Positions 42,677 through 53,949 of a DNA stretch of 64,000 bases are shown piece by piece. The stretch's first letter is position 1. Each line of letters begins with the position of its first letter. Position numbers and translations under genes: made by a program. The stretch covers positions 124,001-188,000 of the forward strand of contig NC_022998.1 in assembly GCF_000500935.1 (NCBI RefSeq). The letters are read 5' to 3'. This DNA is from Spiroplasma apis B31. Lineage in GTDB: Bacteria > Bacillota_I > Bacilli_A > Mycoplasmatales > Mycoplasmataceae. The notes under the pieces were generated by a model, which worked only from the letters and a program-made list of their open reading frames with translations, ran no database searches and was not told the origin of the DNA.

Positions 42677-43423
42677 ATGAAAATTTTGAAATATTTCGTT
42701 TATAGTTTTATGATATTAACGCTTTTATTCTTATTTGGAACATTAGTTTACAATTCGATTAATGACAAAAACTCATACGTAATAAATAGGATAGCAACTA
42801 AAGAGAAGGTGGTTATGTTAACTTTCGATGACGGACCAAACAAAGTTAATGATAAAGAGATCATTGATATATTGGAATCTAATGGCGCAACAGGTACTTT
42901 CTTTTTTACCGGAAGTAATATAAAAAAATATGCTGATGAAAATAGTGAAAAAGAATTATTTAAGAAAATAAAAGAGTCAGATATGTCCGTAGGTAATCAT
43001 TCATATTCGCATTCTAAATATCAAAACAATAAACAAAAACTAATAGATGAAATATTAGAAACTGACAATTTAATTAGAGAGAACTTTGAGTTAGACCAAA
43101 ACTATGAAATTCCAATGAGAATGCCTTATCTTCAATTTTATAATGGTTTGAAAAAAGTTTTAGAAACAACAAAGAGAACTTATTTTACAGGTGGCTACCT
43201 AAGTGGAGACTGAGATTATGAAAAACACGGTCATGATAAAATTATTAAAAGATATCTTGACAACCTAAAACCTGGTGAAATATTCATTATGCATTCAACA
43301 CATTATGCAAAACTATTTTTGAACGATTTGATAAAGGAAATCAAAAACAGAGGATATGAGTTTGCGAATTTCAATCCTAGCAGTCAAAGGTATTACAAAA
43401 AGTTTGGAGAACTAGTATGGTAA
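42677..43423 (+). CDS. CE4 polysaccharide deacetylase (NodB domain), membrane-anchored
   Basis: 248 residues with one N-terminal TM helix (about 7-25) and an extracellular NodB domain. All five CE4 motifs are present: TFDDGP (Asp51, Asp52), HSYSH (His108, His112), RMPY, SGDWDY and the LKPGEIFIMHS motif. It should therefore be an active metal-dependent N-deacetylase. CE4 enzymes act on chitin oligomers, peptidoglycan or poly-GlcNAc. A cell-wall-less organism has no peptidoglycan of its own, so host chitin or an exopolysaccharide is likelier. AAGGAG precedes the ATG. The stop overlaps the next gene by 7 bases. Confidence 0.88.
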
Positions 43424-43773
43424 ATTTAAGTATGTTATCAGATTTCATAGATGTGACAGGAATAGCTACAACATTGGTGTCAGCCGTTTTTATAGTTGCA
43501 ACAGTATACTTTATAATTAAAAGATTTGAAGTGAAGAAAAACAAAAAAGCGTTTAAGTTACTTGTGACGTTTGATTGTTTAGCATTATTTATTTGTGGAT
43601 ATTTTTTTGTTTTGAGTATTATGAACTTTTATTTTCTTACAAACAGTTACAAGTATATAATAATTAATAGAATTATGTGTTTGGTTACCCTTACATTGAT
43701 ATTTGGATATTTTTTAATAGTAGAAATTTATTTTTTAAAAAAAAATAAAAAGAGGTTTAAATGAATAAAATAA
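43417..43773 (+). CDS. Small three-helix membrane protein, unknown function
   Basis: 118 residues from the ATG at 43417, which overlaps the deacetylase stop by 7 bases. In code 4 the UGA at 43762 is Trp, and the frame ends at TAA 43771-43773, inside fhs. Three hydrophobic segments lie at about 15-35, 49-74 and 84-110, with Lys-rich loops. No family is recognised. The tight overlap on both sides suggests coupled expression with the deacetylase and fhs. Confidence 0.7.
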
Positions 43774-45326
43774 CTGAAGTTTTAAAAACACTTAACTTGA
43801 AAGAAGACGAGTACGAACTCTACGGAAATGACATTGCAAAAGTTAATTTTAAAAATTTCGCTTCCTTGGAAAGAAAAGCAAAATTAGTATTAATGACTTC
43901 GATAAATCCAACCCCAGCAGGAGAAGGTAAAACAACAACTGCAATTGGTTTAACTGATGGTCTTAACTACATCGGAAAGAAAGCAATTTTAGCTTTAAGA
44001 GAACCAAGCTTAGGTCCTGTCTTTGGTAGAAAAGGTACTGCAACTGGAGGCGGTGAAAGTGAAGTTATACCCATGGATAAAATTAATCTTCATTTTACAG
44101 GAGATATTCATGCAATAACAACTGCAAATAATTTAATATCTGCTTCTATTGATTCCGAATTATATTGAGGAAATAAATTGAATATCGACCCAGAAAATAT
44201 AATTTGAAAAAGATGTTTAGACTTAAATGATAGAGCTTTGAGAAAAGTTGACTTACAAATATCAAAAACCTTATCAAGAAAAGAAGAGTTTACGATTACT
44301 GCAGCAAGTAATATGATGACTATTTTGTCTTTATCTAAAAACGAGGAAGATTTGAGATGCAGACTTAACGAAAGTATAGTGGCCTATGATTTAAACGGAG
44401 AAGAAGTTTTATTAGAAAAATTGGGAATTACAGGTTCATTAATGGCTCTTTTGAAGGATGCTATAAAACCAAACTTTGTTTTAACAAAACATAACTCACC
44501 AACTTTTGTACACTGTGGACCTTTTGCAAATATCGCCACTGGGACAAACTCAGTTATTTCAACAGATCTTGCCTTAAAGTTAGGGGAGTATGCTATAGTG
44601 GAATCAGGGTTCGGGAGCGACTTAGGTTTTGAAAAGTTTATGAATGTTGTAAACGAACAAAATAGTTTTATTCCTCATTGTGTAGTTATGGTGGTTACTT
44701 TAAGAGCATTGAATTTGCATAAAGATTTCGAAAACAATTTTGAGCATTTAGAAAAACACATCTCACACATAAAGAACTATGATTTAAATTTTTTAGTGGC
44801 TATAAACTTTATAGAGGGCGATGATGAAAATCAATTAACATATTTAAAAGAATGGCTGGATGAGAAAAATTATCCGTGAGAAATAAATGAAGCATATGTT
44901 AAGGGCCCCAAAGGTGCCGAAAAACTTGCTAAAAAAGTTGTAGAGATTTCCAACACAAACTTTACTTTTAGAAAGTTAATAAACCCAATGGATAAAATAG
45001 AAAACAAAATTAGTAAAATAACTGAAAACTTTTATTTCTTGAAAGATTTCTCAATTACAGATGAGGCAAAAAAAGAAATTGAAAAAATAGAGAACTCAAA
45101 ATATAGAAACTTGCCGCTTTGTATGGTTAAGTCTCACAGTGCAATTGACGGTAATGAAACCAAAGACAAAAACTATTTATTGAAAATCAAAAACGTTAGA
45201 ATAAATAGTGGAGCCAAATTTATTTTAGTTTTTACAAATGCAATAATGAGCATGCCTGGTTTAAATAAAGAACCAAATTCAAAAAGTATTGACGTTGAAA
45301 ACGATCGTATAACTGGTTTAAAATAA
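43761..45326 (+). CDS. fhs: Formate-tetrahydrofolate ligase
   Basis: Makes 10-formyl-THF from formate, ATP and THF, feeding fMet-tRNA formylation and purine steps. The 521 residues are somewhat short of the usual ~555. Key motifs: the ATP-binding loop [32 protein letters not shown] and the C-terminal INSGAKF-like region ending in [15 protein letters not shown] after AGAGGTTTAA. It overlaps the small membrane protein gene by 13 bases. Several UGA Trp codons. Confidence 0.95.
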
Positions 45327-45330
45327 TTAA

Positions 45331-45359
45331 AAAAATGTAGATTACTCTACATTTTTTTA
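45331..45359. terminator. Bidirectional terminator (fhs / mtlD)
   Basis: AAAAATGTAGA (45331-45341) and TCTACATTTTT (45346-45356) form an 11-bp stem with a 4-base loop between convergent genes. Confidence 0.88.
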
Positions 45360-45381
45360 TTTAAGATTAAGCGAAACATAA

Positions 45382-46506
45382 TTAATTTGTTATCAATTGG
45401 ATTATTGAGTCATCTATATTTTCTACTAATTTTTTTATTATGTAATCTAAAGATTTGTTCTCTTGTAACAAACTTTGAATAATAGTTCCATCCTCATCAT
45501 TAGTATTGTTATATGAAAAAGCATTTTTAATTGTTTCTTTCAACTTCACAAAGCTTATATCATTTTTTTTAGCTATTAAAAAAGGTTTCATTATTCTTTC
45601 ATCTAATTGCAATTTTTTAATAGTGTTTCTAGCAACTCTCTCAAAATCATCTTTAATATAATTATTGGTGAATCTCTTGATAATGGTTTCTATAAAATCC
45701 TCTAGTTTTTCTTTGTCATAATTAAATTCAACTGAAACTATTTCAGATATTTCCTTTAAATAATCTTGTAAAAAATAAAGAAGAGTGTGGTCCTTAGCGT
45801 CGTTTAACGTTATGTTTATGTATTTCTTCTCGAACTTTGTAAGTGTTCATTCCTTTCAAGCTATAGCTGCATGAGCTCCATTTAGCATTCATACTTTTTT
45901 ACAAATCTCTGCATCAATGTTATTTGTATATGTTATTGTTTCAAATTTATTAGTTTGTTCTGGTCAAGCATCTTCATTCGCTACTCAAGAATAATAAGGT
46001 TCAACTTTGATACTCAAGTCATCAGATACTTCATTTGGAACGATCCTGTCCACCATAACATCTACAAATTTTATTAAATCATTATTTATAACGTGATGCT
46101 CCTCAATTTGATTTTTGAAGAATGAAGATACTTTTTCACCATTCTCACAACACATTATAATTAATGGTGTGTTTGATTTTTGTTTAGCCTCTATTATACT
46201 TATAACTTGACTTATGATATGCTTTAAATTTCCTGAGCCAATTGAGGTTGTTATCACATCAATGGTTTCTAAGCTCAAATTGCTCTCTAGTTCATTAGAT
46301 AACAATGCTTTATAACCTTTAACGGTATCAACTTTATTGCTTTCATCTAAATATTTTATTTTATACTCTTTGCTGTTTTTAAGTTTGTTTATAAGTTCTT
46401 TATTGTTGTCGATGAAATAAAATTCTGTTACAAAACCACTATTTAATAATATCGGAGCAATGAAACCACGACCAATATTACCAGCACCATAATGTAAAAT
46501 TTTCAT
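45382..46506 (-). CDS. mtlD: Mannitol-1-phosphate 5-dehydrogenase
   Basis: Oxidises mannitol-1-phosphate from the PTS to fructose-6-phosphate. The 374 residues start with the dinucleotide site HYGAGNIGRGFI and continue through the VDRIVP motif and the AHAAIAW block of the family. Four or more UGA Trp codons in the middle must be read through. The ATG overlaps the mtlR stop (TAATG on the minus strand), so it is the last gene of mtlA-mtlR-mtlD. Confidence 0.94.
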
Positions 46507-46928
46507 TAAAAGTTGAACTCCTTTAGTATTCTATCTTTTGAAGGATTTTTGATTAAATCCTCGACAAAGTCAATATCCATCATCTTTTCAGCAATATTTG
46601 ATAATATATCTACATGATTGTCAGATTTAGCTGCTATTCCTATAAAAAAGTGCACAGGATTTGAATCATAATCTACTGGTTCATCGTAATGGACAATAAC
46701 TATTCCATCTTTTATTACTCCATCATCGTTTATTCCATGAGGAATGGCTAAATAGTTACCAATGTACACGGAGAACTTTTTTTCTCTTTCTATCATTGAG
46801 TTCACATAGTCCTCTGTAATATAACCTTGTTCTATAAGTAAATTACCACATTGTTTTATGGCATCAATTTTGCTTTTTGCTTTTTGCTTTATTAATATAT
46901 TTTCTGCTTTTAAAATTTGTGTCTCCAT
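46506..46928 (-). other. Possible internal start producing free EIIA-Mtl (MtlF)
   Basis: Within mtlR, the in-frame ATG at 46928 (METQILKAENI) is preceded by AATAGGTGAG, a plausible Shine-Dalgarno. The 140-residue product would match a stand-alone MtlF in length and N-terminus. Either a fusion only, or dual products, is possible. Confidence 0.4.
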
Positions 46929-48371
46929 TTTCTCACCTATTAAATTTCTATATATTTTTTCACTTATTATTTTATGTATGTCATTTTTCTTACTTAGAAT
47001 TAAAATAATTGGCATAGCTAAAATGTTTGGTAATTTGTATTCACTTAAGTCAATTGAAGAAATAACTAAATCGTATTTCATTAGAAGTTTTTTATTAACC
47101 GATGAGTAAGGTAAATTCTCAACATCTGCATTTCGGTAAATTGATTTTAAGTGGTTTTTAATCATAACACTCTGACCAAACCCCCCAATACAGATAGTTA
47201 AGAGCTTTAGTTTTTCATTATATATGTATGTATCAAACCATACAAGCACATGTATAAATATTTCATATGCAAGAACCTCAAATGATTTTAGATCTCTAAA
47301 GTATAAAGCTAAATTTTTTTCAATTTCTTCTCATAGTTCAACAAACTTCATTTTGTATGGTTGTAAACTTCTTGAGTATTCTTTGATAACAAACTCATCC
47401 ACATTCTGAATATAAATATTTGATGCCAAGTGATTTACAATTCTTTCTTTTATATTGTTATCTAGACATAATTTTTCATTGAATAGCTTGAATAATCCTT
47501 TATCCAGATTGTTTACAAATTCGATAACACTATTTTTATTTTTATCTATTGAGATCTTTTTACTTAAAAAGTGATTAATATCATCACTACAATATAACCC
47601 ACCAATATTATCAATGAACTCGTTATAATAAGCTGAGTCTTTAAGTTTTTCTAATAGTATAGAGTTCTTTGAATGATTTAATCAGTACGTAATTTTGATC
47701 GATAGCAAAATGGCATTTAAGTTAGATATATTAATGTGGTTTGATGTGTACTCAATTATTCAATGAAATATCTTATTATAAATATCAATATTATATTTTT
47801 TCTTTAGTGTTGTATAAATGTAACTAGAAAAAAGTTTTTCTATTTTGTTTAATTTCAAAATCGAGTAAACTTTTTTAAATAACAAACATTTAGTTGTAAG
47901 TTCTACAACAGCTTCAATCTCATTTTCTTCAGTGACATCTGCAATTTTCAATCCTTGTTTGCTAATTGTTAAATTTATTTTTTGTTTATTACAAATATTT
48001 CTTAACTCATCAATATCATCTTCAATGATATTTAAAGAAATATCTAGATCGTCTGCTAGTTGTAATTTTGTAGTTTTTTTATCTCTCAGTAAGATTAAGA
48101 AAATATATAATAATCATTCTTCTTTCATTAAAAAATTATCATCTAGCTGCAACTTTTGAAGAATGTTTTCCGTATTTCCTTTGAACTCAATGTTGTTATC
48201 ATTATCTAAAATAATGAAATCTCCTAAGCCCTTTAAAAAAATGTTGATTTCTTCAAAATCTCTATTTAGAGTTTTTTGGCTAATATCGAAATAACTAATC
48301 AACATTTCTTTTTCTACGTTTTTATAATTTATTAGTATATTTAAAATTCTAAATTGTCTTTCTTTTTTCAT
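46506..48371 (-). CDS. mtlR: Mannitol operon regulator MtlR carrying a complete EIIA-Mtl domain
   Basis: 621 residues in one code-4 frame. Two N-terminal HTH regions (LISYFDISQKTLNRDFEEI and LADDLDISLNIIEDDIDEL) come first, then two PTS-regulation-like helical domains (about 120-370). An EIIB-like domain has Cys in TICIGGFGQS, and the last 140 residues are EIIA-Mtl with the phosphorylatable His in LAIPHGI. MtlR proteins of Firmicutes activate mannitol operons according to PTS phosphorylation. No separate mtlF exists here, so this C-terminus may also serve as the catalytic EIIA. It starts 7 bases after mtlA. Confidence 0.85.
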
Positions 48372-48378
48372 CTGTCAT

Positions 48379-49914
48379 CTATATTTTTTTATTAAAATCT
48401 AGGATGATTTTATCATAAAAGTTTTTATCTAAAAAGTTAGTGATACTTTTATGTATAGCGTTTGGCGCTTTTTGTTTAGCGAAGTCTGTTAACTGTTCTT
48501 GTGTAATTACAAACATTGCATCACTTGGAAGTTCTTTTACAGGTAGATTAATTACTTCAACTTCTATTTTATTTTCCTTAAGTTTTTTTCTCAAAACAGA
48601 AGCACCCATTGCACTTGAACCCATACCTGCTTCACAGGCGAATATGATAGTTTTAACATCTTCGATATTTGGTAAACTGACCCCATGTTCACTGTTGGGT
48701 TTTAGATATTTACTTTCTTTACCTTTAAGATCATTAACTTTATCAACTGCTTCTTCATAAGAAAGTTCTTTACTTTTGTATTTACGTCTCATAATAATAT
48801 GAATTAATGACCCAACTAAAAGGGTAGTTGCACATGCTGCAAATACTCCCAGAAATACTCCAACATAATTCATAGCACCAGAAGCTATAAATATAGAAAT
48901 AGCTATTATTGAACCTGGTGAAGCGGGCGCGATTAATCCTGCATCAAATATTTGGAATATTGCATCACCAACAAGTCCACCTGCTATTAAAGCTATTAAC
49001 ATTTCAATTTTCATTAGGATGAATGGGAAGTATACTTCATGCACACCACCAAAGAAATGTATTACTGAAGCTCCGGCTGCATTTCCTCTTTGTTTTTTAT
49101 CAAATATAATTATTGTTAATAAGGCTCCTAGACCTGGTCCTGGATTAGCCTCCAATAAGTACAATATTGATTTTCCGTATTGTCTATATAAGTCTTGTGA
49201 AAGCGCTGTGAATACCCCATGGTTAATTGCATTGTTTAGGAAAAATATTTTAGCTGGCTCTACAATCAAAGCACTTAGAAAAATTAATTTGTTATTTATC
49301 AATAGTCTTACTAGTTCTCCAAGCGCTCATGTGATTGAATTAAATACATAAGGCATCCCATAAAAGGCTCCTATACCTAACCCGAATGCTAAAAATCCCA
49401 TTACAAAGTTATTTACAAGCATTTCGAAACCTTGTTTAACTTTTCCATCTAGCAGTTTGTCTATTCCCAGAAGGATACCGGCTGAAGCAGGTCCAACAAT
49501 CATTGCTGATAGGAATTGTGGTGAAGATGTTGAGTTTTCTGCAAAACCTGGATTATATTCATTCCCAAGCACTACAGCGAAAACAACAAATGCTGCTATA
49601 AAACCACCACGATCTTTGTGAACTATTCTACCCGCATTGAATCCAATTAAGACTGGTATCAAATACTTTATTACGTTGCCAACAATATATTCTTCTATTA
49701 TTGCAACTGGTGTCCATCCTTTTTCTATGAAAAAGGCAGTTAATAATCCTCATGCTATCATCAACCCAATTATTGGCATGATCATCGAGCTGAGTCATCC
49801 ACCAAACTTTTGTACTCTTCGCATTGCGATTCTTTTGTTAAAGTTATTCTTTAAAAAAAGCGAGAACTTATTATTGGTTTCTTTCTTATTTAAATCTTTT
49901 ATAATTTCGTCCAT
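48379..49914 (-). CDS. mtlA: Mannitol PTS permease, EIICB component
   Basis: 511 residues from MDEIIKDL after AAGGAGTC. The EIIC part (about 30-360) has the mannitol-type membrane segments and VGSVIHFFGGVHE-like GASVIHFFGGVHE motif; the EIIB domain has the phosphorylated Cys in FACEAGMGSSAMG. The EIIA domain present in E. coli MtlA is absent, as in Gram-positive EIICB forms, so EIIA must come from the mtlR C-terminus. First gene of the minus-strand mtl operon. Confidence 0.94.
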
Positions 49915-49944
49915 TATATCGACTCCTTTCAAGCATATTGTCTA

Positions 49945-50006
49945 TTTTTTTGTCGTACTATAAAAGTGTCATGTTCATTTTTTTTGTCAAAATAAAGGAC
50001 AAAAAA
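49945..50006 (-). promoter_or_regulatory. Candidate MtlR operator and promoter region of the mtl operon
   Basis: A perfect inverted repeat TTTTTTGTC (49980-49988) / GACAAAAAA (49998-50006) with a 9-base spacer, and a third TTTTTTGTC as direct copy at 49946-49954. It lies 66-92 bases upstream of mtlA. A weak -10 (TATAGT on the minus strand, near 49957-49962) without a proper -35 fits activator control. Confidence 0.55.
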
Positions 50007-50046
50007 TACTTTTGTTATTTATATAGATTTATAACTAAATCGATAC

Positions 50047-50073
50047 AAAAAAACTCCTTGAAAGGAGTTTTTA
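50047..50073 (-). terminator. Terminator of nox
   Basis: AAAAACTCCTT (50049-50059) and AAGGAGTTTTT (50062-50072) form an 11-bp stem just beyond the nox stop. Confidence 0.85.
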
Positions 50074-50089
50074 AATGACTTGATTGAAC

Positions 50090-51448
50090 TTATTTCTTAA
50101 AATAGTTTAAGCCTAGTACTTCTAACCCTGCAAGAGTTACAAAGTTGTAAGGTTTATTGAAGTGAGGTAAGAAGAATATATCAACAAGTGGTAATTCATC
50201 AATAGTTAATCCTTTTTGTATTGCTAAAGCAAACATATACATTACCTCAGTGTGATTATTTTGCGATGCAACTTGAGCACCAACGATTTTTCTTGATTTT
50301 TTATCTCAAACTATTTTAATTATTACTTCTTTATATGAAGACATGAACTCTGGTCTATCTGAGTCTTTGAAAAGTTTTTCTTCAACATCAAATCCAAGTT
50401 TATTAGCTGCGTTTATTGATAGACCAACAGCAGCCATTTTTCATCCAAATACTTCGATACCATTAGCGCCTGTGAAACCTAGACCTGTTAATGAATCACC
50501 ATTAACTATATTTACTGCTGCCATAATGCCAGTTCTAACAGCTGTTGTAGCTAATGCTATTTGACTATTCTTATTCATAGAAATATTATATACTTGCGCA
50601 CAATCACCAACAGCATAAATGTCTTTTACAGAAGTTTGCATAAACTCGTTTGTAATAATTGCTCCTTTTGCATCAAGCTCTAGAGTGTTTTTTAATAGAT
50701 CTGTTTGTGGTTTAACACCAACTGAAAATACAACATAATCAACTTCTATTTCACCTTTATCAGTGATCACTTTATTCACTTTACCATTTGTACCGACAAA
50801 CTTTACAACCTTTTGATTTAGTGCTAAATTTACACCTTGATTTCTCATTTCACTTTCGATATTTTCAGTAAATTCGCTGTCATAATATACAGGCATAATT
50901 CTGTTTTCGATATCCACTAAACTTACTTCTTTACCAGCTGCCACAAAAGCATCCACCAACTCAACACCTATGTATCCAGCACCAATAACTGCAACCTTTT
51001 TAATCTTTGGATCATTATTTGCAGCTTTTATTGCTTGCGCATGATGGTAGTTTTTGCAAATTTGTACACCTTCCAAAGTTATCCCTTCTATTGGTGGGAA
51101 AACTGGTCAAGTTCCAGTTGCTATTACTAATTTGTCATAATTATCATCAAATTCTTCACCTGTTTTAAGATTTCTAACTCTAACTACTTTTTTATTTGTA
51201 TCTAGAGAAACTCATTCATGTTCCATCTTAATGTTAATATTTTCTTCTTTTAATATCTCTGGTGATGCGTAAAATAATCCCGCGGGATCTTTGACCTCAC
51301 CTTTAACTCACAAAGCAATACCACATCCTAAGAAAGATATGTTATCATTTCTGTCATAAGTTGTTATTTCCATATTTTTGTCTAATCTTCGTAATGTTCT
51401 TACTGCAGTGGTACCTGCATGATTTGTTCCAATAACGATAGTTTTCAT
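50090..51448 (-). CDS. nox: NADH oxidase (Nox family flavoprotein)
   Basis: 452-residue FAD/NAD-binding oxidoreductase. It starts IVIGTNHAGTTAVRTL with the redox Cys42 in SFLGCGIALW, the NADH-binding GAGYIGVELVDAF, and the second FAD motif IYAVGDCAQVYN. In Mollicutes this enzyme reduces O2 to water and regenerates NAD+ for glycolysis. CoA-disulfide reductases share the fold and Cys, so the alternative remains open. Start fixed by GGAGGAATATAA. It diverges from the hypothetical gene at 51621, with a long inverted repeat between them. Confidence 0.92.
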
Positions 51449-51494
51449 TTATATTCCTCCAATTTACAAGGTTATAATAATACAAATATAGAAG

Positions 51495-51536
51495 TTTAAT
51501 GAAAAAAGTTTATTTATGAATTCTTTTTTCATTAAA
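51495..51536. repeat. Perfect 14-bp inverted repeat between nox and the next gene
   Basis: TTTAATGAAAAAAG (51495-51508) and CTTTTTTCATTAAA (51523-51536) with a 14-base spacer, 47 bases upstream of the nox start. A related CATTAAAAAATTCTTTAAG element follows at about 51561-51579. It could be an operator; a terminator is unlikely because neither flanking gene points into it. Confidence 0.6.
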
Positions 51537-51620
51537 GAGACTATTTTTAAAAATATTTCCATTAAAAAATTCTTTAAGATTTTTTTTATTGTAAAATAGT
51601 TTTATAAGAGGAGTGTAATT

Positions 51621-52346
51621 ATGTTTTTGCGAGCAAACATGGATGTAGATTATTTTTTTAAGCGAGTTAAATGAATAAAGTATTTAGACGAGGATAATAT
51701 TTCAAGAAAATCAAAATTTTATGTTAAAAGAATTTCAAAAAAAATTAATGATAAAACTACATTTGCTCAATTCAAGTACTGAGTTTTGTGGAGGTGAGTT
51801 AATAAGAATTTCGAATTATCTGAGCATTTCGTAAATCAAGTCAAGAGAAATATCAAAAAACTAGATCTTACATTAAGTTCAAAAGAAGAACGATTTTTAG
51901 ATGACTTAGATGAGCTAATCTTTAACTCATGAAGACCATTAAAATTAGTGCCTGTGAAGTTTGAATTAGAAAAAAAAGAAAAAATCAATCTACTTCAAAC
52001 TAGTGTTAATGTGCACCACCTCTTTGAAGAAACTTCGGAAAAAAAACTGAAGATGATTGGCAAGTTTGATGTATATTTCTCAAATAAAAAAGTTTATTTG
52101 ACATCTAATAAACAAGTTTCTGTGTTTGATATTTCATACAAAGATATCGTTGATGTTATACCTAAAAGTTATGGAACTATAATAAAAACTAAGGAGAAAA
52201 GCTATTTATTTAGAGGTAAAAATAGATTATTAACATACGTGCTATTACAAAGAATGATTCCAGATTTAGGTCTTAATATTCAAAAAATACAAAATCTATA
52301 TGAGTATTTTGATTATTGGAATTCATTTCTTGCACGAATAAATTAA
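51621..52346 (+). CDS. Conserved-looking hypothetical protein, possible PH-like C-terminal domain
   Basis: 241 residues from the ATG after AAGAGGAGTG. The N-terminal 110 residues are basic and Trp-rich (FKRVKWIKYLD, FKYWVLWRWVNK; four Trp by UGA). The C-terminal part alternates short strands (IGKFDVYFSNKKVYLTSN, VSVFDISYKDIVDVIP, GTIIKTKEKSYLFRG) and ends in a helix, like a GRAM/PH-type sandwich that binds lipids or proteins. No signal peptide or TM. It ends 10 bases before nagB, so they are probably cotranscribed. The function is unknown. Confidence 0.7.
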
Positions 52347-52356
52347 AGGAGAACTT

Positions 52357-53085
52357 ATGAAACAATTAATATTAAAAACAACCGAGGAGATCGGTAAAAC
52401 AGCTGGAGATATTATCATTACAAAAATTACAAAGAAACCAGATGCAATACTTGGGTTAGCTACAGGAAGTTCACCTTTGTCTACATACAAGTATCTAGTT
52501 GAAAGAACTAAAAAGAACAATATAGATTGGTCAAATATTACAACTTTTAACCTAGATGAATATAAAGGATTAAGCTCAGATCACGAACAATCATATAGAT
52601 ACTTCATGAATGAGAACTTATTCAAACACGTAAATATAAAAATGGAACAAACACATGTTCCGTCTGGATTAATAAATTCTAATTCAGAAGCAGCAACTTA
52701 TGACCAAGAAATACAAGAAGCAGGCGGAATAGATTTACAAATTTTAGGATTAGGAATAAATGGGCATATCGGTTTTAATGAACCTGGTACAAGTTTTGAT
52801 TCAATAACCTCAGTAGTTGATTTGCAAAAATCAACTATAGAAGCTAACTCAAGATTCTTTGAAAATATTGAGGAAGTTCCAACTCAAGCAATATCAATGG
52901 GTCTAAAGACTATCATGAAAGCTAAGGAAATTTTGTTAATTGCTACAGGTTCAAGTAAAGCAAATGCAGTAAAACATCTAGTTGAAGGACCTGTTACCAC
53001 TGAATGACCTTGTTCAATTTTACAACAACATCCCAATGTAACCTTGTTATTGGATGAGGATTCTGCCAGTTTATTAAGTAAGTAA
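52357..53085 (+). CDS. nagB: Glucosamine-6-phosphate deaminase
   Basis: Converts glucosamine-6-phosphate to fructose-6-phosphate and ammonia, moving amino sugars into glycolysis. The 242 residues contain ATGSSPLSTY, the catalytic FNLDEYKGL and the GINGHIGFNEPG loop. AAGGAG precedes the ATG. One UGA Trp at 53005. No nagA deacetylase is in the window; a deacetylated amino sugar, as a CE4 enzyme would release, would enter here without it. Confidence 0.95.
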
Positions 53086-53111
53086 TAATTTTCAACATTT
53101 TTAATAATTTT

Positions 53112-53140
53112 AAAATAATGTCTGTGGACATTATTTTTTA
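53112..53140 (+). terminator. Terminator after nagB
   Basis: AAAATAATGTC (53112-53122) pairs with GACATTATTTT (53127-53137), loop TGTG, then T-run. Confidence 0.88.
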
Positions 53141-53205
53141 TAGTTTTTATTATTTTTTATAATCGCAAAATGTTAAAATTTAAATTAGATAGTAGGAGTA
53201 AATAT

Positions 53206-53946
53206 ATGAGAAAACAAATTATTATAGGTAACTGAAAAATGTTTAAGACTAATTCAGAAGCGGTAAAATTTATACAAAATATAGAATCAAAATTAACAAT
53301 TAAAGAAAACTTAATAGCAGGGATTGCTGCACCAGCAATAATGCTAGCGGATATTAAAAAAAGCTCAAAAAACTTAGTTATAGCAGCACAAAATTGCTAT
53401 TTCGAAAAAGAAGGTGCATTTACTGGAGAAATATCAATTCCAATGTTGAAAGATATAAACGTGGACTACGTTGTTATCGGTCACTCAGAAAGAAGAGACA
53501 TATTTGGAGAAACAGATGAGCTTATTAATTCAAAAGTAAAAGCCTTGTTAGATTCAAATTTGACTCCAATATTATGTTGTGGTGAAAGTCTTGAAACTTA
53601 CGAAAGTGGTAAAACTATTGAGTGGGTTAAATCACAAATTGAAAAAAACTTGAAAGACGTTACAGCTGAGCAAGCTAAAAAAGTTGTAATTGCTTATGAA
53701 CCAATTTGAGCAATTGGTACAGGAAAAGTTGCAACACCAGAAATTGCTCAAAACGTATGTAAAGAAATAAGACAAATTATAAAAAATATTTATAATGAAG
53801 AGGTTGCGAATGAAGTTCTAATTCAATACGGTGGAAGTGTAAAACCAGAAAATATTAAGGAAATATTAGCCCAAGAAGATATTGACGGTGCACTTGTTGG
53901 TGGTGCTTCACTTGTTGAAGACTCTTATCTAGGACTTTTGAAATAG
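53206..53946 (+). CDS. tpiA: Triosephosphate isomerase
   Basis: Glycolytic interconversion of DHAP and glyceraldehyde-3-phosphate. 246 residues with GNWKMFK (Trp by UGA, catalytic Lys), VIGHSERR (catalytic His), AYEPIWAIGTG (catalytic Glu; Trp by UGA) and the phosphate loop YGGSVKPEN. ATG after AGTAGGAG. The next HAD gene starts 3 bases after its stop, forming the operon tpiA-HAD-gpmI. Confidence 0.96.
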
Positions 53947-53949
53947 TTT

